Of a stretch of DNA of 64,000 nt, positions 50,691 through 61,817 are shown piece by piece. The stretch is from contig JAXRKP010002062.1 in NCBI GenBank assembly GCA_037039925.1, positions 1 through 64,000 of the forward strand, in the 5' to 3' direction. Every line of letters begins with the position of its first letter. Position 1 is the stretch's first letter. Source of the stretch: Doris montereyensis. Lineage: Eukaryota; Mollusca; Gastropoda; Nudibranchia; Dorididae. The notes under the pieces were generated by a model. It saw only the letters and a program-made list of their open reading frames with translations. It was not told the origin of the DNA and did no database searches. A program made the position numbers and the translations under genes.

Positions 50691-51120
50691 ATCGTACATG
50701 TACGAACAATTATCAAATTTAGTTACTTTCTTTTGTTGTTTTCATGATCAATAAAATAACACCCCAACTAGAATTTACCTTTTCATTGTCTTCGTGTATG
50801 TAATGTGTCATCACCGAAGGAAATTACATTCTGTTCCTCGTTTATTATTCATTATTTAGCTAAACATTTGCAATAGGTGTGTATCGACATCACAGAAATG
50901 AGTAAGATTCAAGATTCTCATTCGAGCCCTCCTTCACCCCCCCCCACACACACACACACAACACAAGCCGTGTCAAAGTTTCTTTTCCATTTGTTTGATG
51001 TCTGTGTTCTCACAATCCATCAATAAACGACCCTACGGTATCAATAATTATTCCTAAATCCCACCACACTTGTAGAACTCTGTGCTCGCCCCCCCCCCCA
51101 CATCAATTTATAGTCCTTTT
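50691..51120. other. Spacer between gypsy and LINE remnants
   Basis: No gene. It contains a poly-C stretch with a short (CA)n run at about 50,938-50,962 and a second C-run at about 51,090-51,102. An AT-rich part at 50,700-50,760 could be old 3' element sequence, but this cannot be shown. Confidence 0.5.
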
Positions 51121-51192
51121 CTATGCCCAACCCCACCTCCATTTGTTTTGACTGGGACGCCCTCGGTCAAAGTTCATCCATTTTAAAAATTT

Positions 51193-51420
51193 TGCCGGAA
51201 AATCAATTATCATTTCCTTGGGAGTTTTTGTTAAACATTCAGGGTGAGTTATTTTGGTCGCACGTTTCGGTTCACAAAATTGTCTCACCATGTCTTTCCT
51301 ATCAAATTTAGTTATTGTCCTTGTCGAAATATTGTCATTAATCATAAGCCGTGTGTTTCTGATTTCCCCAGTATCGTCCAGCATATTTGTCTATGGTGAC
51401 TGGGGAGGGTCGTCATGTTT
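51193..51420 (-). repeat. Tandem duplication in the LINE reverse transcriptase, copy 1
   Basis: This 228-bp segment and the adjacent 51,421-51,598 (178 bp) align from GGAAAATCAATTATCATTTC to the CGTCATGTTTGG end. They differ by about a dozen short gaps of 1 to 8 bp, with few substitutions. In this copy the YADD codons are disrupted by two extra bases, while the downstream KEMIIDF motif of the reverse transcriptase is kept. Confidence 0.85.
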
Positions 51421-51598
51421 GGAAATCAATTATCATTTCCTGTAGTTTTTAAAACATTCAGGTAGTTTTGTCGCATCGGTTCACAAAATTGTCTACTTTA
51501 CTTAAATAGTTATTGTCCTTGTCATGTTATCATTAATCATAAGTCTGATTTCAGTATCGTCCGCATATTTGTCTATGATGACGCCGTCATGTTTGGAT
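51421..51598 (-). repeat. Tandem duplication in the LINE reverse transcriptase, copy 2
   Basis: The shorter copy keeps the catalytic YADDT codons (51,553-51,567, minus strand) but has lost the reading frame of the downstream KEMIIDF motif. The two copies are therefore complementary in what they preserve. Confidence 0.85.
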
Positions 51599-52026
51599 CG
51601 CCACCTAGTGCAACATATGCAAAAATATAAAGATGACATGCAAAATCTTCGGGGAGCAATCACACAAAGTATGAGGTAATACGTCAAACAGGCTCACAAG
51701 AGTTTAATTATCTTCAAGAGAAAGGTGGAAGATGAACGCCGCATTTTGACAAATTGTATGACCGTTGAGGTAATCTAAATCCAAGTACGGTGTTTTACGT
51801 TGACGTTCATTTCAAGGAGTTTTTCAGCGAGTATGTGTGGTTGATGGTGTTAAATGCACTAGAAAAATCGTACAACATAATTCGAATAGAACTGCCTTTT
51901 TTTTCTAAAGATGTGAGTAAATAGAATTTAATATATGTAACAAAGTATCAACAGATATACGTTTCTTATATGCAAACTGCAAAGAATCGATAAAATTGTC
52001 AACTAAGATTTCTAATGTGTAAAGAA

Positions 52027-52560
52027 TTACTTTTTCAAAATTTCAAGATATACTGTTAATGCTATGGGGCGGAGGTCATTCATGTTGGTAACAGGTTTCT
52101 TTTTTGGGACTGGGACAATACACGAGGTTTTCCAAATGCTTGGGATGACACACTGGGACAATCCTATATTATAAATGTAGCAGAAAACAGAACTCAGCTG
52201 ATCAGCGCATGTTTTAAGGACTTTGGGCTGAACACCATCAGGGCCATTCGCCTTATTTGGGTTAACTCTTTTCATGATGTCTTTAACAGATTTTTCAGTT
52301 TTGACAATACATCCACTTTTGTCAACATTCATCCCTGTTAGTTTCTTTTTAACGTTCTCTTTTTTCTCACTGAAATCATAACAATCAAACCTTGCATAAA
52401 CATTATTTAAATCATTAAGATATGACACAGAATCAGACACCAGTTCCAAACTTTTACGCTGAGACCCACTCATCAAATGTATACCCTTCCATACGTTACT
52501 CATGTCATTTAATTTGAAATTTTCTGCAATCTTACTTTTATACTCTTTTACCGCTTTCAA
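52027..52560 (-). pseudogene. Rex1-like reverse transcriptase, open N-terminal segment
   Basis: This is the longest intact frame of the minus-strand LINE, 177 codons. Residues 1-60 correspond to the linker between endonuclease and reverse transcriptase (SNVWKGIHLMSG). Residues 88-120 carry the conserved VNPNKANGPDGVQPKVL motif, and residues 135-168 carry IPSIWKTS and VPVPKKKPVTNMNDLRPIAL, matching the fingers motifs of the family. The frame then breaks after LRPIALT, where motif 3 should continue. It is a fragment with no start of its own. Confidence 0.88.
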
Positions 52561-52824
52561 TTACCTTTTAATTCCTTTTGGACTATACAACGCTCATTTT
52601 TATCATTCGCCTGAAATCCTTTTTTTTTTTTGCTTAAGAGCTCTTTTATTTTAACAGTAACCCATGGCTTATTATTGCTAAACAATTTTAACATGTCTTC
52701 TTAGCTATGACAGTTTCTACGCAAAAATTGATATAAAGAACATATGGTAGCTGCCACTTCATTGATGTCATTGTTGTTTTCTGTAAAAATAGACCATCCT
52801 GTTGACTCAAACATCAAGATGATG

Positions 52825-52829
52825 TGTAC
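52825..52829. repeat. Candidate target-site duplication TGTAC, left copy
   Basis: TGTAC flanks the plus-strand CR1-like insertion on the left and occurs again at 56,321-56,325. If one copy is counted once, the Rex1-like sequence on both sides continues in the same frame. Five bases could also match by chance. Confidence 0.55.
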
Positions 52830-53089
52830 TATGCCTAGCAGGCAAGACGTGTATCGTGTGCTGTGTTGTTTTTCATTTTTACCAGTGGATTTATCTTATT
52901 TCTCCTTCGGATTTTTATACCATTATATTTGTAATGTGTTGTATATATCTTTTTAACGATTTTAATCAAATAAATTTTACAATATTTCAAATTTTAAATG
53001 GATCATATTCAATTCAACGGCTTTTAATGGCATTTTATTTGGTGACAATTGTTTACTGTTTACACTTTAATACATTTTTCTGGAACGGC

Positions 53090-53343
53090 CCGAGGCGATG
53101 TCACCGCGGTGGCAAGCGTAAACGTCATTTAATCAAAACAATCACCGGTCGAAGACCAGTCATTCACACTCGCAACGACCACCACCCACCTCGAAATCTA
53201 ATCACCATCGAAACACAACACGCGACGAACACACAGGCAATAGGAAATGAGCTGTCAGATTTTCACTCACACAGAAAACAAAAACAACAACGGAAATCAA
53301 CAACACTCTGACCAGTCAGGCAAAAAAGGATAACAAAACAAAA
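53090..53343 (+). pseudogene. N-terminal basic region upstream of the LINE endonuclease
   Basis: One plus frame reads a very basic, glycine-rich start (RCHRGGKRKRH) followed by TGRRPVIHTRNDHH and ends at a stop at 53,309-53,311. Basic leaders of this kind often precede the endonuclease in ORF2 of CR1-type elements in invertebrates. A frameshift separates it from the endonuclease that begins near 53,362. Confidence 0.55.
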
Positions 53344-53361
53344 AGGAACTTTCAAAAAGAT

Positions 53362-54060
53362 CTCACTATAATAAATTTGAACTGTCGTAGTCTTATTAGC
53401 CAAGACAAACAATTGAAACTGGAACAAATGATAGAAACACACTCACCAGATATTATACTCGCGACAGAAACTCACCTCAGTAACGATATAGATAGTAAAG
53501 CAATATTTAATTCAAATTTTCTAAACCCACCACCATATCGGAAAGACAGGACGCGCGGCGAAGGAGGAGTTTTGATCGCAGTAAAAAACAATTTAGTCTC
53601 AACAGAAAATTGTGCCAACACTGATTGTGAAATAACATGGACTAAAATATCTATGGCACAGGAGACCTTCACGTGGGTTGTTTTTATAGAAAACCATCTA
53701 GCGGAGTTGACGTGATGGAACAACTACATGAATCTTTAAGGAAGCTCCATAGCCAAGGAACGCACACCCCAAACATTCTTTTAGGCGGCGATTTTAATCT
53801 TCCAGACATCATATGGGAAGCACAAGAAGTTAGACCAAATCCTCAATATAGCAGGCACATAAATGAAAAAATGATTGAAATTGTCACTGAATTCAACCTG
53901 ACGCAAGTAACTCACGAACCAACAAGAGGTGAAAACATACTTGGATATCATCTTGACAACAAATCCTGACCTTGTGGAAACAAGTGTTGTCCCTGGTATG
54001 AGTGACCACAGCGCAGTTTTATGCAGCGTACAAATGAAAAACGAAAATAAAGAAAAACCT
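53362..54060 (+). pseudogene. CR1-like LINE endonuclease domain
   Basis: This is an apurinic-type endonuclease that would nick target DNA to prime reverse transcription. Motifs in order are INLNCRSL (53,368-53,391), DIILATETHLS (about 53,451-53,483, holding the catalytic glutamate), GGVLIAVKNN (about 53,563), ILLGGDFNLPDI (about 53,780-53,812, catalytic Asp and Asn) and PGMSDHSAV (about 53,992-54,018, the SDH box). The frame shifts near 53,690 and again at 53,954, where one extra G interrupts the ILDIILTT motif. All catalytic motifs survive individually, so the decay is recent compared with the neighbouring elements. Confidence 0.9.
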
Positions 54061-54085
54061 CCTCGATCAATTTTCCTGTACCCCA

Positions 54086-54727
54086 AAAGGCGACATCAAT
54101 GCTATTAAAGAAGACCTACGAGATAACTACGAAACATTCGAAAGAAATGCAGAGACAAAAACTGTAAATGAAAATTGGACAATATTCAAAGAACTTGTCA
54201 ATACATTCCATGAACATACATATACCCAAGAAAACAATTAGCGGCAAAGCACACTTTTACCGTGGATAACTAAAAAGATCAAACGGTTGATAAGACAAAA
54301 GCAGAGGAGATATAATGCTGCAAAATACCACAACAAATCAAAGGACTGGCAAAAATATCGAAAAATCAGAACAATAATTCATCAGGAATTACGGAAACAA
54401 CACCTCAAATACATAAACCAACTACTTGAAATTGACGATGAGAATCCAGACCCTGAAAACGCTCGCATAACCAAAAGATTCTGGTCTTACATCAAATCAA
54501 AGCGTAAAAACATATCAGGAATAAGCGTCCTTCAACGACCAGACGGCACAGAAACAACAGACTCCAAAGAACAAGCAAAAATTCTTAACGATCAATATCA
54601 AAGTGTGTTCACCCGGGAGGACCCAAACTTACCAATCATTGAAAGTAGCGAAATTTCTGAAATCAAACAAATTAGTATCACTGTACCAGGGGTTATAAAA
54701 CAACTTAAACAACTAAGACTCGCATAA
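54086..54727 (+). pseudogene. CR1-like LINE linker between endonuclease and reverse transcriptase
   Basis: A single frame from about 54,086 has one internal TAG near 54,239 and is then open to 54,727. It contains KGDINAIKEDL, LPWITKKIKRLIRQKQRRYN and RFWSYIKSKRKNISGI, the lysine/arginine-rich linker typical of CR1 and jockey ORF2 proteins. SEQAKILN-like and QYQSVFT pieces follow, and the segment ends in IKQLKQLRLA. The family continues with a K-ATGPDD motif, but a one-base change here gives a stop, and ATGPDD lies in another frame at about 54,729-54,746. Confidence 0.85.
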
Positions 54728-56245
54728 GGCAACAGGACCAGATGACATCCTAAAATCCTCAAAGAAACAGCAAATGAGATCGCGCCATATCTTTGCACAA
54801 TATTCCAACAATCAATCAATACCGGATTCGTGCCAGAAGATTGGAAAACAGCAAACATCACAGCTGTTTATAAAAAGGAAGACGTGACATTGCTTCGAAC
54901 TACCGCCCAGTATCCCTAACTTCAATTTCTTGCAAAGTAATGGAGCATATCATAGCACACACGATAATGAACCACCTGGAAGAAAACAACGTACTGGTAG
55001 ACTACCAATATGGATTCCGTAAGCACCATTCCTGTGAAACACAACTTATATCAACACTAGAGTCGATAGCTAAATCAATAGATGACAAAACAGGTTGGAC
55101 CTACTAATCCTTGATTTTAGTAAGGCTTTTGACACTGTACCCCACCAACGCCTCCTCCAAAAACTAGAGAATTATGGAATAAGAAACACCAACGTTATAT
55201 CCGATAATGAAACAAACAACCAACAGCTCCTGAAGTGGTTTGAAAGTTGGCTCCGTGGTAGGACACAAAGAGTAATCCTAGAAGGAAAATCAAGCGAACC
55301 TTGTCATGTCCTATCTGGAGTCCCCAGGGCACAGTCCTTGGACCTCTTGTTTTTTAATATTCATAAATGATCTTGGGAAAAATATGTCCCCTGATACAAA
55401 TCTTAAACTGTTTGCGGACGACAGCCTGTTGTTTCGAGAAATAACAAACAAAGCCAGTGCAGAAAACCTTCAAAGAGATCTGTCAACCCTTGAAAAATGG
55501 ACTGAAGAGTGGTATATGAAATTCCATCCATCAAAGTGCTATGTGATGAACGTTACACCAAAACGAAAGCCAGTCATATATGATTATACCCTCATGAACG
55601 AGCATCTGGAACACGTTCAAAGCATACCATATCTGGGAGTCCGTCTCAACAACAAACTCCAATGGGATGATCATATAAATGAAATCACATCAAAAGCAAA
55701 TAGATGCCTTGGGTTTATCCACCGAAACCTGCGTCAATGCCCCATGCAAATTAAATCTCAGGCATACACAGCACTTGTTAGGCCGACGCTAGAATACGCT
55801 AGTGCTGCATGGGATCCACACCACCAATACCAAATTGACCAAATTGAAAAGGTACAGAGACGGGCAGCGCGAGTTGTAAAAAAATGCTGGTCAAGAGAAC
55901 AAGGATGCGTGACTCAAGCATTACAGGAACTTAACTGGTCTTCTCTGGAAACCCGCCGAAAACACTCGCCTCATACATATTTACAAAGCAATAAACACAG
56001 ACACATCAACCGTGAAAATCCCGACTTATTTTTCTCAACGCAACAATGAATATACTCGCTCAACAAGAAATCATCACCAGCAAAAATTCATCAACCCACA
56101 TACCCGGACCAACATTTACAAACACAGCTTTTCCCTCAAACCATCTGCGAGTGGAATGCCCTGCCAAATAGAGTCATCAACAGCTTATCTGTTGACCAAT
56201 TTAAACGTGTGCTTGGACGTGAAAATGTGTGAACATGAACTGTGA
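54728..56245 (+). pseudogene. CR1-like LINE reverse transcriptase and C-terminus
   Basis: This enzyme would copy element RNA at the nicked target. Motifs in order are ATGPDDI (54,729), FVPEDWKTANI (about 54,828), NYRPVSLTSISCKVMEHI (about 54,899-54,952), YQYGFRKHHSCETQL (about 55,005-55,049), LLILDFSKAFDTVPHQRLL (motif A, about 55,098-55,156), LSGVP (motif B, about 55,311) and LKLFADDSLLFREI (catalytic FADD at 55,411-55,422). The long last frame (to 56,049) also holds YLGVRLNNKLQWDDHI and PTLEYASAAWDPHHQYQIDQ, the usual tail of the group. Frameshifts lie near 54,750, 54,890, 55,090, 55,345 and 55,955. Protein similarity ends near 56,235, shortly before the 3' repeat. Confidence 0.9.
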
Positions 56246-56297
56246 AGTGTAACACTATATTCGCATTCATGGGCAAAATGCCTTTTGCGAATTATCA

Positions 56298-56317
56298 ATT
56301 CTGATTCTGATTCTGAT
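56298..56317 (+). repeat. 3'-terminal ATTCTG repeat of the CR1-like LINE
   Basis: Three tandem ATTCTG units close the element. CR1/L2-type elements often end in a short microsatellite instead of poly-A, so this marks the 3' boundary and supports the plus orientation. Confidence 0.8.
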
Positions 56318-56320
56318 CCT

Positions 56321-56325
56321 TGTAC
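56321..56325. repeat. Candidate target-site duplication TGTAC, right copy
   Basis: This matches TGTAC at 52,825-52,829 and immediately follows the element's 3' end (TTCTGATCC, then T). Confidence 0.55.
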
Positions 56326-56667
56326 CGGGGTCCACTGTCGCACTGTCCTGATTGTGGGTGGTTCACGCTGAACACGAGGCATGTAGCGGGACAATAGGTT
56401 CACCGTATTAGGATCTGACTTATCAATGGGCGGGAGAGGGGTTGGTGTGTATGTGTCAGGGATGTTGCAGTAGAGCAGGTCTATTGTGGTGTTCTCACGA
56501 GTCTTGCATTTAACCTGTTGGTGATAACCTGCCAAAACTTGTTTTAGTTCACAGTGGTTGGAATCGCCTATGGCGATCTTAAAGGTAACAGGCGCACTGC
56601 TATTTAGGTCGTGCACATGCTTATTTACGATAACGACGACAAACATCACTTTATCATATGTTTTCAC
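56326..56667 (-). pseudogene. Rex1-like LINE endonuclease fragment (5' part of the split element)
   Basis: On the minus strand this reads an endonuclease segment of the Rex1 type: KIAIGDSNHCELKQVLAGY (the GDFNHC motif, with Phe changed to Ser), KCKTRENTTIDLLYCNIPDT, LPPIDKSDPNTVNLLSRYMP (the SDHNTVHLLP motif, with His changed to Pro) and TIRTVRQWTP. The substitution in SDH would remove a catalytic histidine. The start of the domain is missing above about 56,667, so the element is truncated there. Its low-coordinate end stops exactly at the CR1-like insertion, and the protein resumes on the other side at about 52,824. Confidence 0.85.
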
Positions 56668-56820
56668 AGCGAAATCTTTATATCATTTTTTTTATTTACA
56701 TAACATATTCATTTATTTATTTTTTCTAGTTTTTACACCTCTAGATATATATCTTTTGAAATGATCATTTAAAATCGAACCAAATAACCAAGTAGTAATA
56801 TTGCTTCCATATTTAAATGA

Positions 56821-57044
<224 letters not shown>

Positions 57045-57045
57045 A

Positions 57046-57229
<184 letters not shown>

Positions 57230-58750
57230 GACAATTTTACTGACCAGTATTACATGATTAGTTTCTTCCACCTGGCAATTGAATCTGCATCCCTCGCCTT
57301 TCCACAAAAGTAGATCTACTGGGTTTTTTAGTCGAGCTCAATCTTCTGAAGTGTTTTGAAAACCTTACTTGTATTTACTTTCACAGTGGAACAACTTTGG
57401 TACAGTGATAAAAAAAAATGTTCATCAATGTAGTCCTTTTTGTATTTCAATGCATACAAGACATTGAGGTCGATATTCTCATGCGGTATAGGAGTATGAT
57501 AGTTGGATATATGTTATTTCTAATCTTTCAATGCAGTATTCTAAACCTCATCTCTTTGGTACAGTACAATAGTAGGCTAGACTTCTTCCCAACGTTTATC
57601 AGCTATCTTTAGATTAGTTTTTCTTTTCCAGAAGGCATGATCATAATGTGATAATTTATTCTCACTTATCATTTTCTGGAATTCTGGAAGCTTTTTTTCC
57701 CTACCTTGCCTATTGCTTTCCTGTCTACTGCGACCAAATGCGACATCACTCTTGATGCCTAAAGCCCCCTAATCTGGAACTACCGTACTGAGAATGATTT
57801 CCTAGGCCCTAATCCATCACTCGCCTCCTCTTGGTGTGCGAGATTTGAAACGACAATCCCGTGTTGTGCGATTTTCGGCTCTTTTGTGAAAACAAACCCC
57901 CGCATATTTCTATCTTTCTTTTCTTTTTTTAACTTAAGACGATAGGGCTCAAAAGTCTGACGTCACTTCCCACGACAACCTTGACCTTTGGTTCTAAACA
58001 ATGAACCAAAATGGTGGCCATCATGCTGTTTCTCTATACGCTTTTATTTGCTTTAGTTTAATGCTTTGTACCAGGTTGCAATCGTCACTCAACGTAATCA
58101 ATCCATTGACTAGGCTGACTTATAACTTCTTGTCCCTTGCATTATCATCTACGTGATGAATTAATGAACACAAATTGATTTACATTGACATTTTGCAAGG
58201 TCTTCTACTGAACTGGTACATGATCAATTATTATTGATGGACCGCGATTGCGCCTTCTTCTGCCTACTATATCTCAATATACCAATAACTGATGCTGTGT
58301 TCTAATAAAATACGTTCTGCTACTAACAATCTCACACTGTATACGTCTTATTTGAAGGAATTCAATTTATATGTCTAACATTACTAACTAGTAAACACTA
58401 CAGGTATCTGTATTGTGGTTGTAGGTGTACACTTATATGTTTGTTTGTTTGAAAGTGACCCTAACCACCACAAGCAGTAAGCTCACGGCGCGTGAAGAGG
58501 ATACAGCAAGATGAAAGACATTAAAAGAGTGAAGGGAAAGAAATAGGATCTACCAGTAACATCCTCCAATGGCCTACGAATGTGTGTATTTGTGTGTCTA
58601 TGAATTAATGATATGGATATAATAAAGTCATATAAAATGTGTTATAACAGTTCAAACAATATTTCCTAAATCTACTTAGTAAATCTAAGAATAGGAAAAC
58701 AATTAAAAAATACATGTACATGTATTATCAAAATAACCACTGAGAAACAA
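57230..58750. other. Intergenic DNA without recognised genes
   Basis: No coding similarity recognised on either strand. The short frame at 57,418-57,609 is hydrophobic and low in information. A small cluster of promoter-like motifs at about 57,958-58,025 is listed separately. Confidence 0.5.
57958..58025 (+). promoter_or_regulatory. Possible promoter-like motif cluster (CRE, nuclear-receptor half-site, YY1-like)
   Basis: Within 70 bp lie a full CRE palindrome TGACGTCA (57,958-57,965), TTGACCTTTGG (57,981-57,991), which contains the half-site TGACCT, and AAAATGGTGGCCATC (58,009-58,023), which resembles a YY1 site. The cluster is GC-richer than its surroundings. No transcript or first exon can be tied to it, and such motifs also occur by chance or in short transposons. 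Confidence 0.2.
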
Positions 58751-60049
<1,299 letters not shown>

Positions 60050-61560
60050 TTAGTTATACAGTTCATATATTTTATATATATATATAATTCTGCCAAAAAA
60101 TATATATATATATATGCCAACATGTATTACTTTATTTTATGATTGATTTAGTTTACAGTTCATAACATTTTTAGAATAAACAGAAAGATAATTCTGCAAT
60201 AAAAAAAAAACATGATAAAAAACCCAACAGAATTTCATTTTAAAATCAAAGTGATGAAATACATGTATGTTCATCTGACTTTTAAACATTTTGATATAAT
60301 ATTCAATCATCAGTTTTTTATTCAAACTATCATATAATAAAAAGTGATGAATAAGAACATGAATATTGAAATAAAATGTTGATTTCAAAAACAATAAAAT
60401 AGTGTTGAACACAGCTAGACTAGTAAAAACACTCTGTGAACACTAGTTATTTTTAATAAAATGCTGTCCGGTGAGATAAATTAAACAGAATCTGAAAAAA
60501 AATTTCAACCTTATATTTTCCAAACACTCAAAATGAATGCTTCAGCACTCATGCCTCGCCAGGAAAAAATTGTTAACGAAACTGAATTTTCAAACCCGTT
60601 TTTTAAGGCATGTAGTAAACATGGTTCATAGTGTGATCCCATTCCATGGCGAGGCAATGGTAATAGTTATTTTTTTAATAAAATCTGAAGAAGAGGTTGC
60701 AGGTTCGATTGTGCCCGGTGCCATCGAAAACAAAGCGACGCTATTACTTTCAATGAATTTACCGACCTACTCATGAAAGCTACTGACAATTAAGGGCTCA
60801 TAATAGTAATATAGAAGTGTATATTTCTGAAAACATATTTTCTTCTCTAGTTTATTATAATTTCTTACGATTGGAATTGAAAGATGTTTAAATCTAAAAT
60901 TGGTTTTAACTGAGACAGGTTTACTTTTCATCAAAGTTGTGTCCCTTTGCTTACTCACACAGACTAGAATTGTGAAGGACCCTTAGGCAGGAAAGAGAGG
61001 GAACTTAAGTATTTAAAACGATTATTTTCGAAATTAACGGATCCGAATGAGTGGGAATGGTTAGATTATTTTTAAATATAAGTCAGTCTCAAAAGTTGAA
61101 TCCCGGATTGTCACACGGAGCGTAATTTGTGAAACTCTAGATATTTTCTCTACAATAAAAAGAATGTTTTGCAATGTTCCTAGACTATCATGTAAAGCAA
61201 AAGAAAATATAGTATTACTTGCATTTCTCTCTGTGCTACCATTTTTGTTGAAAGAAAAGTCACATTTCTTAATACATGTAGTGAACTGCCACTACTGTAG
61301 ATCTATCTTTTTGAGTGTGGCACGAATAGACTATGGCATGTTGCCTGTTTTAGAAATTATTGATTGTCATTTTGTCATAGTGGCATCATCGACAAGTTAC
61401 GCCCGAGTAATGGTATTGTATATTTTAGTGTTATAAGGAATTAAGACATACAACAGGAGTTCCACTCTAGTTGTTCCATTGGAAAAGAACAACAGTAGAT
61501 AGTGTCATTTTTATTGCCCCAAAATATTTGCAGGGAGGACAGCTTATATCATTATCATTT
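60050..61560. other. AT-rich DNA without recognised genes
   Basis: No convincing gene. A 10-bp inverted repeat, TGCCTCGCCA at 60,552 and TGGCGAGGCA at 60,647, is the only small structure noted. A GGTTCGATTGTGCCCGGTGCC stretch near 60,703 faintly recalls a tRNA T-arm but has no matching A box. The frame at 61,164-61,433 is unrecognised. Confidence 0.45.
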
Positions 61561-61746
61561 CTGAAGCGTAACGGATGACAGTAGAGATTTATACTTTATT
61601 TCCCTTAAAATAACTCCAAGGTGAAATTTCCTTCTTGTATTTTGTAATGCTGCCAGTCAGTGTGAATTCAAACATTAAATTCAATCAGCTGAGGGAATTA
61701 AAATGACTCACAGGCTTACCTCACTCTGTCATCAGTTACGCCTGAG
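61560..61746. repeat. Imperfect inverted repeat, possible MITE-like remnant
   Basis: GCGTAACGGATGACAG (about 61,566-61,581) and, in reverse complement, CTGTCATCAGTTACGC (about 61,727-61,742) form arms of about 20 bp with a 145-bp interior. A third related arm, AAGTTACGCCCGAG, lies at about 61,395. No clear target-site duplication or transposase was seen. Confidence 0.4.
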
Positions 61747-61817
61747 AAAAAGTAATTTTTTCAACAATTCACACAATTATCTAAAAGCTTCATCATGTAT
61801 TCCTACTCCCTATAATT

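Larger units (their letters stand above)
51121..52824 (-). mobile_element. Decayed Rex1-like LINE, 3' part (reverse transcriptase)
   Basis: On the minus strand this encodes the reverse transcriptase half of a Rex1/Babar-type non-LTR retrotransposon. From high to low coordinates come FESTGWSIF and SNNKPWVTVKIKELL (linker, about 52,650-52,820), NPNKANGPDGVQPKVLKTCA and IPSIWKTSCIVPVPKKKP (fingers, in an open stretch at 52,027-52,560), QFAYKKRISVDTLLHIL (about 51,930-51,980), LYDFSSAFNTIN (palm motif A with its aspartate, about 51,850-51,890) and YADDTEIR (catalytic YADD box, 51,553-51,567). A partial tandem duplication of the YADD region follows. The element ends near 51,121, before the usual C-terminal region. 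Its endonuclease half lies at 56,326-56,667, displaced by the nested insertion. Frameshifts and stops make it inactive. Confidence 0.88.
52830..56320 (+). mobile_element. CR1-like LINE nested in the Rex1-like LINE
   Basis: This 3.5-kb plus-strand non-LTR retrotransposon has a roughly 260-bp AT-rich 5' part, one ORF2-type region (endonuclease and reverse transcriptase) and a 3' end made of three ATTCTG units. It lies exactly between the endonuclease and reverse transcriptase halves of an older minus-strand LINE and is flanked by a TGTAC pair. No ORF1 was recognised, so it is either 5'-truncated or of an ORF2-only type. The reading frame is broken at least six times, but by single-base events that leave the protein motifs clear, so it is younger than its host element. 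CR1/L2/jockey group membership is by motif style. The exact clade is open. Confidence 0.88.

Noticed and set aside
60690..60730. tRNA gene or tRNA-derived SINE (GGTTCGATT-like B box)
   Set aside because: No A box at the right distance, no cloverleaf pairing, and no LINE-like tail downstream.
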